Source: Branchinecta lynchi
Lineage: Eukaryota > Arthropoda > Branchiopoda > Anostraca > Branchinectidae
Reading direction: 5' to 3'
DNA length: 64,000 nucleotides
Assembly (NCBI GenBank): GCA_023053575.1
Contig: JAKZAP010000011.1
Span: 4,216,001 to 4,280,000, forward strand
Under the pieces are notes generated by a model. It worked only from the letters and a program-made list of their open reading frames with translations. It was not told the DNA's origin and ran no database searches. The stretch's first letter is position 1. Each line of letters begins with the position of its first letter. The translations under genes and the position numbers were made by a program. Positions 54,850 to 64,000 of the stretch are shown here, piece after piece.

Positions 54850-55570
54850 CGGAAAAAACCCTCCAGCTCCCTCGAAAGAGCACCGATATGATCTTGTTGT
54901 GTCAAGAATGTCTCTAGGGCATATGCTTGTTCTTCCTAACAAATTCCATCCCAATCCCTCAACTCTAAGCGTTTCAAGAGATATCCAGTGCCCCCCCCCC
55001 CCCACAAGTATCGAATCTGGTCCAGATTTGACACGGAACATCCGAGACGATAGCTCTTTCTGTTTGCCAAGTTTCATACACATCCGATAACACGTTCAAA
55101 AGTTATCCATGCTACTAGATTCCGGATTTCCCATCCTTCCACTCGCGGGGTCGCCAGAGTTCCGGACCCCTCCCCAACTCCCTCACAGTGCCCGAATCTG
55201 GTTTGGTTGTGTCAACGATATATCTAGGACTTGTGCTTGTTCTTCCCACCAAGTTTCATCCCGATCCCTTAATTTTATGTGTTTCTCACGATTTCCGGTT
55301 CCCCCCTCCAACTCTCCCCAAAGTCACTGGATCTGGTCCGGATTTGAATTGGGTCGTCTGAGACATGGTCGGATCGGGGAAGTGACTATTTCTAAATTAT
55401 TTTTTTTCGGCTCGGGTAATCTTTTTGGACCATATGCCTGCCAAGTTTCATCGACCTAGCTTATGCGGAAGTGCAGGAACTAGCAAAACCCGGACCGACC
55501 GACCGACGGACAGAAATTACGATCGGTATATGGCACTTGGGCGAAAGGCAAATGCCATAAAGCTATTTAT
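54850..55570 (+). repeat. GACGGAC-tailed repeat with about 190-bp units
   Basis: Three to four units recur with CTTGTTCTTCC-AACAAATTCCATCCC-type blocks, GATATCCAG-CCCCC and GAATCTGGT-CCAGATTTG. The end is CCAAGTTTCATCGACC, CCGACCGACCGACGGACAG and ATATGGCACTTG. The layout (units, then TTTCATC, then GACGGAC run) parallels the 137-bp family although the sequences differ. Confidence 0.75.
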
Positions 55571-55979
55571 ATCCAGAGCTGTGCTTTCAGTGCAAACTGT
55601 GCTTAAAACCAAGACACTTGTACTTCCTACCAGTTTCATAAGAGTATGACATAACTGCACATGCATTTCTGTGAATAATTAGCTACGGCATATGTGTGAA
55701 ATTTACACACCATGTTGTAAACATTTACTCTTTGCGCATGCCAAGCTCTTAGCACCTTGCTAAGAGCTTTCAAATTTTCGTGCGGAAATTATTGGAGAAG
55801 ATGTACCTGTACCTCTTGGTATTCCGGAGTAAACTTCTGCCCAATTATAAGTCAGTTCGCCAATTAAGCACTAGGAGTTAGACAGCTTTTAATTAGTCAG
55901 TTTTAGTGATATTTATGTGTCTGTGAATTAACGTGTATAATACGGACCTCGGGCTTTTTCCAGTACATTTATTTTATTA

Positions 55980-56400
55980 TTATATTGTATGACTTCTTTC
56001 ATTTTTATTTTCTGCCCGTTGCCAAGAATGTTTGATGTCTGATCGTACTCTATTAATAATAATAAGTGTATTCAAAGCCAAAGGCCATATACAAGAAAAT
56101 ACATAAAAAACAACAAAACAAAATAACTTTACATGAACTTCGCCATCGCTCTCTCGAAATTTCACCACCCCATCAACAAATCTGCAATTTTTAGATATAA
56201 CCCTTGGCGTCGGGAAGATGTCAGGAAATATTATAACCTCACCTCCTAATAATTCCCTTCTTAACCCAGAAAGCTCTGACACCGGCACAGAACATGTACC
56301 AAATCATCAACTCTATTACCACATAGAGGGCAAGCACACTCGGATGGCTGGTCTTCATCTTTTCTCTTCAAAAATAACTATTCGTTCTACTTTCTACTCC
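55980..56400 (-). pseudogene. LINE C-terminal zinc-knuckle relic with ATT tail
   Basis: On the minus strand CPLCGNRVDDLVHVLCRCQ is followed, after a frameshift, by SELSGLRRELLGGEVII. About 250 bp further the sequence ends in an ATTATTATT tail (56043-56055). The shape is that of the end of a LINE ORF2 plus a short 3' UTR. Confidence 0.6.
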
Positions 56401-56696
56401 ATCTATTCTCATTCTCAAGGTTCTACACTTAATAAGTGTATCCTATCTCCTCTGTTAGCATTACACTGATTATCACGCTTGCCACACTTGTTTTCTTTGC
56501 GTGACGTACCAGGCTCCGGATCACTGTTTCCAAGATGCTTCGGTTACGCAAATTTTGCCAAGTTTGTCATACAAGACAAGGGATATGGAAAGAGTCTAAA
56601 AACAGCCAAAGCCGAGGTTTCAAAGTAGCCAAAGTTTTAAAGTAGCCAACTATCTTAAAACATCTTAGCAGAAACACGGTGTAGTGCGAGGTTTCC

Positions 56697-57223
56697 TTAG
56701 AGGACCCCTCGCAATATTTACTACTCAACTTACAGTATTGTATAATATTTGAATACTTAAATATTCTTCGAGTCCAAGCTGACTTTGAAACATTTATTCA
56801 AACAATGTTTACAAGCTGACGAGGACCCTTGCCAAGAAGGGCCGAAATATCGCTGGTGAAGAATCATAGCTGACGTATCCGTTATAAACATTGTTTGAAT
56901 AAATTTGAATACTTTAAAACTAGGCTGTGCTTTCAACAAATAACCCACGGTTCACGGTTTTAGCTGTTTTAAGCCTTTCCCGAGACCAGCGAAAACAGGA
57001 TAAAAGAACCAATTTTTCTGATGGAAAAAGTTCTCGCAGACAATCGTCGATAGCGCGATACACATCGAAGGTAGCAAAACACGGCAAGTGAGAAAATCAG
57101 CGTGGTTTTGTTAGAGGGGTTAGAATGTACATAGTACGAAGTTGGGGTTTCCGGGTTTAGAAATATATGGAGTGATTATGGAAGTAGGTTGCGTTAGTAT
57201 TATAGCTAACAAAGGTCCTTTAA
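56697..57223 (+). mobile_element. TTAA-type MITE with nested foldback element
   Basis: Starts AGAGGACCCCTCGCAATATT and ends AAAGGTCCTTTAA. It is split at about 56756 by a foldback-family copy (to 56908), after which TTTGAATACTTTAAAACTAG resumes. Confidence 0.85.
56757..56908. mobile_element. Foldback-family copy nested in a TTAA-type MITE
   Basis: ATTCAAACAATGTTTACA, GACGAGGACCCTTGCCAAGA and AACATTGTTTGAATAAA. The element is short, with the left arm partly deleted. TTGAATACTTAAA/TTTGAATACTTTAAA flanks repeat on both sides. Confidence 0.8.
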
Positions 57224-57993
57224 ATGATGACCCACAGGAGAAGGTGGGTTTACGTGAAGGAAAAGCGGTAGATTGGATTGGGAATAAAAAGTCAATGTTT
57301 AGAGAGGAAAATTACTCGTTTATATTATCTTGACATGCCTGCCTATTGGCCCCAAAAAGCCACCGTATGTGACAGAAGTTAAATTGAAAACGGATACGAG
57401 TAAAAACAGAGGATGAGTTATAGAGCGTGTTCCACCCTATTTACCGTAGTTACAACGTAGCTGAATTAAGCCTTTTCCGAGACCAGTTGACTTACAGTGA
57501 AAAAATTTACATAACCGGTTTTTCTGATGGAAAAACTTCTCGCAGACAATGGTCGACAGGGTGATACACATTGAAGGTAGCAAAAGGCGGCAAGTGAGAA
57601 AATCAGCGTGGTTTTGTTCGACGGGTTAGAATGTACAGTACGAAATTGGGGTTTCAGGGTTTAGAAATATATGGAGTGATTATGGAAGTAGGTTGCGTTA
57701 GTATTATAGATAAGACAGGTCCTTTAAATGATGATCCACAAGAGAAGGCGGGTTTACGTGAAGGAAAAGCAGTGGATTGGTTGGGAATAAAAAGTCAATC
57801 TTTAGGCAAGGACTTTAGAGAGGAAAATTACTCGTTTATTGACATGCGTGCTTATTGGGGCAATGCAGTATCGATTTCTGGGCCCAAAAAAGCCACCATA
57901 TGTGACAGAAACTAAATTAAATTATAATAAAAAATATTAAATTATAGAGCGTGTTCCACCCTATTTACCGTAGTTACAACGCATGACGTCATA
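57005..57993. repeat. Local tandem duplication of about 460-500 bp
   Basis: The block from TTCTGATGGAAAAA (end of the TTAA MITE) through GATCCACAAGAGAAGGCGGG-like unique sequence to AGAGCGTGTTCCACCCTATT occurs twice: about 57018-57458 and 57523-57985. The second copy has extra unique sequence (57800-57870). Its open frame (KAGLREGKAVDWLGIKSQS) is shared by both copies, with small changes. Confidence 0.8.
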
Positions 57994-58196
57994 GATTCTG
58001 GCTTCTTGGCGTTAAGGCTGGAAAGCTTTTTTCTACTTTCGGTAATATACCACGGGGTTGTCACGACAATTATACCGCACAATTGTAGTTACTTTCCTTA
58101 CTACGCTCCCGAGCGTGCTCAGCAGGTGGTTACTATTCTGAGAAGGTTGGAACGGTCAGCGTCGTAACTTTTCACGATGTTGGAACGGAAATACAG
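57947..58196. mobile_element. GAGCGTGTTCCACCC MITE, right end lost
   Basis: Begins GAGCGTGTTCCACCCTATTT. Matches the family to GGAACGGAAATACA, then stops abruptly where the next MITE begins. Confidence 0.78.
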
Positions 58197-58500
58197 TGTC
58201 AGGAGTTTCATAACCGGTGACACAAGGATGCGCAGTTTCAACAGACAAAAATTGGCATGTAATCTGATGTGTTAGGAAGAGCCGAAGAACAGCCAAAAAC
58301 ATATCTGCTGAATTTTCCGATACCATGAGAGAAAAAAAAAAGTCAGCAGATGCTTTTTAGGCATTGTTCGGCTCTTCGGCAATGCTTGTTATGCATAACA
58401 TTTCACGCATAACATTTTAAAAATCACAACAGACTACACTCCAAATAACTTCTGTTGAAACTGCGCATCCTGGTGTCATCTGTTATGTCCTTGTGTCAAC
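58197..58500. mobile_element. MITE with CAGAAGTTTCATAAC-type ends (copy 2)
   Basis: GTCAGGAGTTTCATAACCGG, GGATGCGCAGTTTCAACAGA and the reverse on the right. Same interior as 42120-42460, including AGCAGATGCTTTTT and TTATGCATAACATTTCACG. Confidence 0.82.
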
Positions 58501-58984
58501 AGGACTGTTTGAAGTGAAAATACAAACACAAAACATAATAATCGTCAAGAAAATCGATCGACATTTGCTCCTAAGCACCCGTTGTACTACAGCATAGGTC
58601 AACTGGACATCGAAGTACAGTGGCATACGGTATCGTAAATCCCTAATTTAAAATAAGTAGTACTCGAACATTACCTCTTCATAGCTTTAAGCTATTTGGA
58701 AAATAAACTTGATTGATTGACTGTTGTTTTTGGTCGGGCCTTGTACAGCGAGATATGACTGTCCAGATTTCACGTTTCCTATCAACACGAAACTTTTCCC
58801 GAACCGAGTGCCTTATCTCTGCCTACCTTTGACCTCATCTTCAGAATACAAAACAATTCCTACAAACACATTTTTCGTCATCTTACCTCTTCTAGTTACA
58901 AAAGTTACAAAACGCGTTCTCCGTCCTCACCTGGTTTGTCAACAAGAGAGGGTTGGCCGATCGCTGATAAAAGGGCGACTCTGA

Positions 58985-59445
58985 CAATAAATATTCCTTC
59001 ATCGCAAGCTGACTGCGAATCATATTTGATAGCGCAAAATGGATACTTCAGCTAAATTTTATTAATGTACTGGTCTACTGGAGTTCCGTACTTGGAGGAT
59101 AAATATTCCTTCAGCCCAAGCTGACTGCGAATCATATTTGATAGTGCAACACGGATACGTCAGCTGAATTTTATTAGTTTACTGGGCTACTGGAGTTCCG
59201 TACTTGGAGGATAAATATTCCTTCAGCCCAAGCTGACTGCGAATCATATTTGATAGTGCAACACGGATACGTCAGCTGAATTTTATTAGTTTACTGGGCT
59301 ACTGGAGTTCCGTACTTGGACTATAAATAATTGATCAGCCCAAGCTGAGTGTGAATCATATTTGATAGTGCAAAACGGATACGTCAGCTGATAATGAATT
59401 TAATAAAATTCCGCTGACGTATCCGTTTTGCACTATCAAATATCA
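58985..59445. repeat. Foldback arm amplified in tandem (about 114-bp unit)
   Basis: Three and a half units of ATAAATATTCCTTCAGCCCA, AGCTGACTGCGAATCATATT, ACGTCAGCTGAATTTTATTA and GGGCTACTGGAGTTCCGTAC. The last unit runs into the same arm in reverse (59392-59445). Confidence 0.85.
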
Positions 59446-59730
59446 AAGGCGATTCTGACGGTCTGGAAAGCTGTGCGAGCTCATACCATACACCGGCTAT
59501 TTCTGGACTTCGGCTAATACTCACTTCGCTTTCCAGAGCTGTTCTCGCGCTCCCTGAGTTTCCGCCAGCACTTGGAAAGCGAATCGACTTTGCGAGTGGA
59601 GAGTGATTTCGGCAAGTCAGCGAGAAGTTGTAAAGGTGCAACTGAGGCGCAAAGACTTTCCGTTTGTCCTTGCGCTGGCGGATTCTCGCTTTGCTTTCCG
59701 GGAAGCGAATCCTAGCGATCGGCCCTAAAC
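59445..59730. mobile_element. MITE with GGGCGATT-type ends (copy 2)
   Basis: GGCGATTCTGACGGTCTGG, CTTTCCAGAGCTGTTC and AAGTCAGCGAGAAGTTGTAA match 47555-48007. The right end is ATCGGCCCT. Confidence 0.65.
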
Positions 59731-60049
59731 ATTGCGTTGGATTTTCCGCAGTTTCAAAACCGTCGTAACTATATTATTAATTGCTCTATTCATCCCTCGA
59801 GAGACCCGACTTTTATACTGTACATTTAACCCCCCTCCACCTCCCCCCTACCGACACGACACTGGTTTTCAAACTTGCCGTGTTTCGTTGCTTCCGACGT
59901 GTCTTGAGTGAAGCTTATTTGTCAGGAAAACCGGTTGTGGAAGAATTTCCGTGTTTTAGCTAGAAGTCGAAAAGGCTTAAAATAGCCAAAGATAATATGT
60001 TATCGTACTAACCGAATATTAATAAATAATAATAACCATTTTCCTACCA

Positions 60050-60320
60050 TAGTTGACGATGCAAAACGGATGCGTCAGCTACATTTTATTAGAGCTATAT
60101 TTCGGCCCTTCTTGGCAAGGGTCCTCTTCGAGCCAAGCCACTCAAGTTTGACAAGTTCGTTTTCTAGACCTTCACAAAGTTCATTTTCCGGCTTGAGCCT
60201 GAAGAGAGGACCCTTGCCAAGAAGGGCCGAAATAAAGCTTAAATAAAATGTAGCTGACGTATCCGTTTTGCATCGTCAAATATGATTCGCAGTCAGATTG
60301 GGCTGAAGGAATATCTATTG
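60050..60320. mobile_element. Foldback-family copy, both arms
   Basis: GACGATGCAAAACGGATGCG, TTTCGGCCCTTCTTGGCAAG on the left. GAGGACCCTTGCCAAGAAGG, ACGTATCCGTTTTGCATCGT on the right. The AGTCAGATTGGGCTGAAGGA block is appended outside. Confidence 0.85.
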
Positions 60321-61240
60321 TCCTACCAGATCCAAATCAGCAAACTTAATTTGGATTTACTGCTGCAGCTGCACAAAAAAAAAATGCCAAGTAGAGAAAT
60401 GTGCGGCTTAAATATATTAATGTTTTAATTATATTATTTCAAATGTATTATAACGCTAACGCAAAAGCAACTGCAAAAATTTACTTCAATCCCATTCAAG
60501 CGTTGCGTAGAATTTCCAACGCAAACCTTGCGTGGCTTCGGGTGAAAGGCTTCCGCTTCAGTATCAAAGCAACAGTACCTATATTATTTTCTTTCTTATC
60601 AACTAACAACATGTAATATTTTTCTTGTCAAGAGATCTCAAGCCAGGACAGACATGGAAAGCTAATTTTATCCTACACTTTCTCGATCTATCCACGAAAA
60701 AAATGAATGAAAGCAGATACCTCGTTTCGATCTTCTTATCCAATTATCCGGTTCCTCTCCACATCTAATCCAATTTTGCTCAGTTTCCACTTCACTCTTC
60801 CTCCTGTTAGCTCCAGAAAGAGACTCACTAATCAAGAGATCTCTGAATTCTGATATCTCCGACTAAGCGGCGCAGAAATCGTCGCGTAGGCGCGGCGTCT
60901 CGTCAAAGTGACCACGACCACAGAGGACCGGATATTGGTAAACATGGGTGCTAAGCGATCCGGAAACCCTGGGAAAAAATATGAGTGTGAAAATACTCTC
61001 ACTTCAGTGTGTAACTTTCATGCTGATTTGTGTAGGAATTTCAGGTGGTCGCGAAAAAGGTGTTGATCGCATGAATGGTCTGATGTTTCAACAAAGGTGG
61101 CAAAAACTTGGTTCGCCAGGAATAAAGACCCACCAGTGCAGGGAGGCGGGACAAAAAAGGTGATATGTGACAATTTGAAATGATGAAAGAGACAGGGCTA
61201 TCTTTGAGTCACTACGTCAGCAAATTCAAGTGTAAAATCT
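60321..61240. other. No recognisable feature
   Basis: Nothing matched a family or a coding pattern. Confidence 0.4.
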
Positions 61241-61241
61241 A

Positions 61242-61735
61242 ATGCCTCGCCTTCCTACCTTATGTGTGGGCATGTTCATTCAACCGGAACTAAGAGGTCA
61301 GGAGCAGTTCTGGAGGTCCATGCATCTGATTTCAAAGGGCATATCAGTCACTTCGCAAAAGACTATGGTCAATCTAAGAACGGCCCTCCTTTCTGTAGGC
61401 GGTCACTTCATGTACCTATCTGTTCCCCGATTACGTTATATTCTCCCACCCCCCTATTCTCCTATACGTATTAGACCCCAGCGAGAGAAATCCCAGAAAA
61501 TCACCAAACTAGCCCCTGTGGCCCCTCTTCACGAAAGATATAGAAGGATTTTTGTTTCAGCATTTGTTGAGTTGTACAATAACCGATAAGTTAGTCCTTT
61601 TTAGTGTTTTTTTTCCTTTCGTGACAAAGTAGTATGTTATTCCTCATTTTGTATGACGAAAAGGTCAAATCCGTCGGTAACGCTGTGATAGCTACTTTAA
61701 AAAAAAAAAAATATATTCTATTCTATTCTACCGTA
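61242..61735 (+). pseudogene. Possible LINE C-terminal relic with ATTCT tail
   Basis: A 115-codon frame ends LAPVAPLHERYRRIFVSAFV and ELYNNR. After a stop (61589) come about 130 bp of T-rich sequence, a run of A and an ATTCTATTCTATTCT tail. A short tandem tail after such a C-terminus fits a CR1/L2-like LINE. The class is uncertain. Confidence 0.4.
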
Positions 61736-61816
61736 TACATTGTTTTCTGATGTGCGGTCTGCTTTTATTATGTGGGTATCCGGTTTACTCTTCCCTGAAG
61801 TTCGTGCAAAGAATGC

Positions 61817-62178
61817 TTAAAGGACCTGTCTTACCTATTATACTAATGCAACCTACTTCCATAATTACTCCATATATTTCTAAACCAGGAGACCCCAATT
61901 TCGTACGGTACATTCTAACCCCTCTAACAAAACCACGCTGATTTTCTCACTTGCCGTGTTTTGCTACCTTCGATGTGTATCACGCTGTCGACGGTTGTCT
62001 GCGAGAAAGTTTTTCCATTAGAAAAAACGGTTGTGTAAATTTTGTCCCAGTTTTCGCTACAAGTCAACGGGTCTCGGAAAAGGCTTAAAACCGCCAAAAC
62101 CGTGGGTTATTTGCTGAAAGCACAGCATAATTTTAAAGTATTCAAATCTTTAAATACACTTTAAGTTGAAGAGTAAAT
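61817..62178 (-). mobile_element. TTAA-type MITE, right end cut by a LINE tail
   Basis: TTAAAGGACCTGTCTTACCT at the left. It matches the family to AAGTTGAAGAGTAAATA, where a TAAG repeat begins. Confidence 0.82.
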
Positions 62179-62430
62179 AAGTAAGTAAGTAAGTAAGTGT
62201 ATTTATAACCCACAAAATGTTTTACAACATAAGAGTGTGGAGTAGAAGAGATAAATTGAAATAAAAAGAAAAGAACAAAAGACAACAAGAAAATAACATA
62301 CAAACAGACAATACGCATCAACTATCAGCCAAAAAGTCTAATCAGTCGGTGATGCGGCAACAGACGTAGACAAGACTTCTGACGGAAATCTGAATGCAAA
62401 TCTTGCAGCCGTGACAAAATGTCAGTAGCT
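62178..62430 (-). mobile_element. LINE 3' end with TAAG repeat, minus strand
   Basis: AAGTAAGTAAGTAAGTGTAT then ATAACCCACAAAATGTTTTA. The reverse reads as a 3' UTR ending in a TTAC repeat. Related ends lie near 22440 and 23688. No coding part seen. Confidence 0.45.
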
Positions 62431-62439
62431 CCGTAAGAT

Positions 62440-63400
62440 TTAATAATGGGGGGTCATTGAAAGTCCAACTCTTATTAGAAAGAATCTTTTCACGATGGCT
62501 CGCAAAAACCGGTTTTCGAAAATACTATTAAGGGCTTTACTTGCCACGTGCAATTGGCGATTTTCTTGTTAACGCGAGAGATGGGCGAATCCGATCATGA
62601 AAGGATCCGAATCCCAATCCGGGGCTAGGTACGGATCCGATTCCGAATCCACCGTTTCGTGCTGAGGATTCGAATCCGGAATCGAATCAGGATTCGAATC
62701 CGACCTTCACAAAAATCAAATTATGTACATAGGTTATGGTTTAAAATCAGAGGTGACAAAAAGCACTGATATCTAAGTAATCAGATAACGTCATAGATTA
62801 CTGAGGATGGTTGGTGGTGGAGACAAAAAAGTTGGATTGCCTTAGGCACACTCTGTAAAAATTGGGAAAACAGAAACTGGAAGGATGAAACGGCGGATTC
62901 GTAAGATTGAGTGGTTGGAATCCGAGTCCGAATACGAATCCAGCCTGACAAGCAGAAGATTCAAATCCGGCCAAAAGGTCAAATCCCGGATTCGAATACC
63001 AATCCGGATTCGGATTCGCCCATCTCTAGTTAGCGCTTGTCGACTCTTCCAGCCTTCCTGCTTGTTTGCAAACTGAACGCGTCGCGGTAAAAAAATCGGA
63101 AGATGAAGCAAAATAAAATAAATCCAAAACAGAAGGGGGCCGGAAAATCAATATTTTGAAGCTTCTCATGTCCTGATGTGCCAAAGAGTTGTCGGCGAAC
63201 CTTGAAGCTTTCGGTGAATTTTCAGTGCATGAGTGTCAAAACTCGGCTAGGCCGAAGAAGCGCTAAGAGTCGTTGGTACAAAATGAAACAATGGCGAAAG
63301 TGGGGATTCCAGAAGTTTATAATCCCATTCTGGAGCTAAGGACAGTAGAAAAGGCAGAATACGCAACAGAGGTCATTTAAAGTTTAACCGAAAAGGGCTA
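62440..63400 (+). repeat. Dispersed element (copy 3) with nested hAT MITE
   Basis: AAGTCCAACTCTTATTAGAA, TTGGCGATTTTCTTGTTA, GCGCTTGTCGACTCTTCC and AAAACTCGGCTAGGCCGAAG match copies 1 and 2. The hAT MITE at 62576-63028 interrupts it. Confidence 0.78.
62576..63028. mobile_element. hAT-type MITE (AGAGATGGGCGAATCCG) with 8-bp duplication
   Basis: Inverted ends GAGATGGGCGAATCCG and CGGATTCGCCCATCTC. Target duplication GTTAACGC (62568-62575) and GTTAGCGC (63029-63036). The interior is full of GGATTCGAATCCG-like short palindromes. The unoccupied site is present in the sister copy at about 32262-32269. Confidence 0.92.
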
Positions 63401-64000
63401 GGATACGACAGTCTAGTTACCCATCACTTGTTCGCTTATATAATCTTGAAAACCTGATGAAAAAGCGTTAGTTTGTTTTTCTGATATTTCCAAATAATCG
63501 ATTATCCCATTGTGCTTGCCGCTCTTCCCGTTTTTGTGATATCTCTATGGTGCCTGGAACATTTGGCAACAATACCAGCAGCAAACGAGTAAATAAATTG
63601 TGTATCAAATAAACAAAGAAGTGTCTGCAGTCTGCAGTCTGCAGTGCCAAAAACTAGTGCTAGCTAGTGATAGTGATAGTGCAGTGATTTTCGCGGGCGA
63701 ATTGTGGACGGATTCACCATGGGAAAACGTCCACATTCCCAACGTCCCTACTGAAGACTACTGTGGACAGAATGAAAATCCCCAATAGGTGTTGTAATAA
63801 TTCAATGTATTTGAATCTAAGATGTAAAAATAAGTTGCCTGTTCAGTTAAACTTTAAAGCTTAAACTAAAAGGGCTGAGATACGACAACCTAGATGCCCA
63901 TAGCTTATTCACTTAAATAGACTTTGAAGACTCGATGAAAATGCGCTGTTTCATTGCTTCGCTATCCACCAATAACTGATTTTCGTTTGGTGAACTTTCC
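63370..64000. repeat. Short repeated block near the window end
   Basis: A block of about 90 bp (TTTAAAGTTTAACCGAAAAG and GGCTAGGATACGACAGTCTA, to the AAAACCTGATGAAAAAGCG segment) recurs at about 63850-63950. The intervening CTGCAGTCTGCAGTCTGCAG (63624-63643) is a small tandem repeat. The remainder is unassigned. Confidence 0.5.

Noticed and set aside
58985..59445. CRISPR-like array
   Set aside because: The units are about 114 bp without unique spacers and belong to a foldback element family in animal DNA.
62842..63111. Frames with IRIRIGIRIRD or SESEYESS repeats
   Set aside because: They translate the palindromic GGATTCGAATCC units of a MITE.

Overview
The window looks like nuclear DNA of an invertebrate animal. 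It is moderately AT-rich, genes are split by long introns with GT/AG splice sites, and most of the sequence is relics of transposable elements. The lineage cannot be named from sequence alone. I see no bacterial operon, CRISPR array, rRNA gene or phage gene.

The one gene I recognise with confidence is on the minus strand. It encodes a CAS-family (p130Cas/BCAR1, NEDD9, EFS) docking protein. Four exons are visible: exon 1 (41256-41414, start Met and first two thirds of the SH3 domain), exon 2 (23141-23356, end of SH3 plus Ser-rich linker), exon 3 (17530-17608, a V-x-P-x-R-x-G type segment) and exon 4 (6709-6784, a YDVP motif). Splice phases agree at all three junctions (0, 0, 1). The introns are about 17.9, 5.5 and 10.7 kb. 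The rest of the substrate domain and the C-terminal FAT-like domain are not confidently seen. They may lie left of position 1. Weak candidate exons are at 850-945, 1051-1251 and 5291-5369.

The most unusual feature is at 39600-41304, inside intron 1. It is a tandem array with a unit of about 270 bp, and each unit carries the last 48 coding bases of SH3 exon 1 together with its 5' splice site, joined to a dispersed repeat. Five extra copies of exon tail plus donor follow the real one.

The remainder is mobile DNA. Six copies of an element with 137-bp internal units are at 2.2, 9.8, 26.3, 34.3, 43.4 and 46.4 kb. Non-autonomous DNA elements include several hAT-type ones with 8-bp target duplications, one with mariner-like TA/CAGT ends, a TTAA-flanked family, a foldback family and a GAGCGTG-ended family. 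Broken non-LTR retrotransposons (LINEs) occur throughout. Several elements are nested, and for three insertions an uninterrupted copy or reading frame in this window shows the pre-insertion site. Possible small plus-strand genes inside intron 1 (24307-25072 and 38843-39130) are low-confidence. Intervals not listed held nothing I could recognise.
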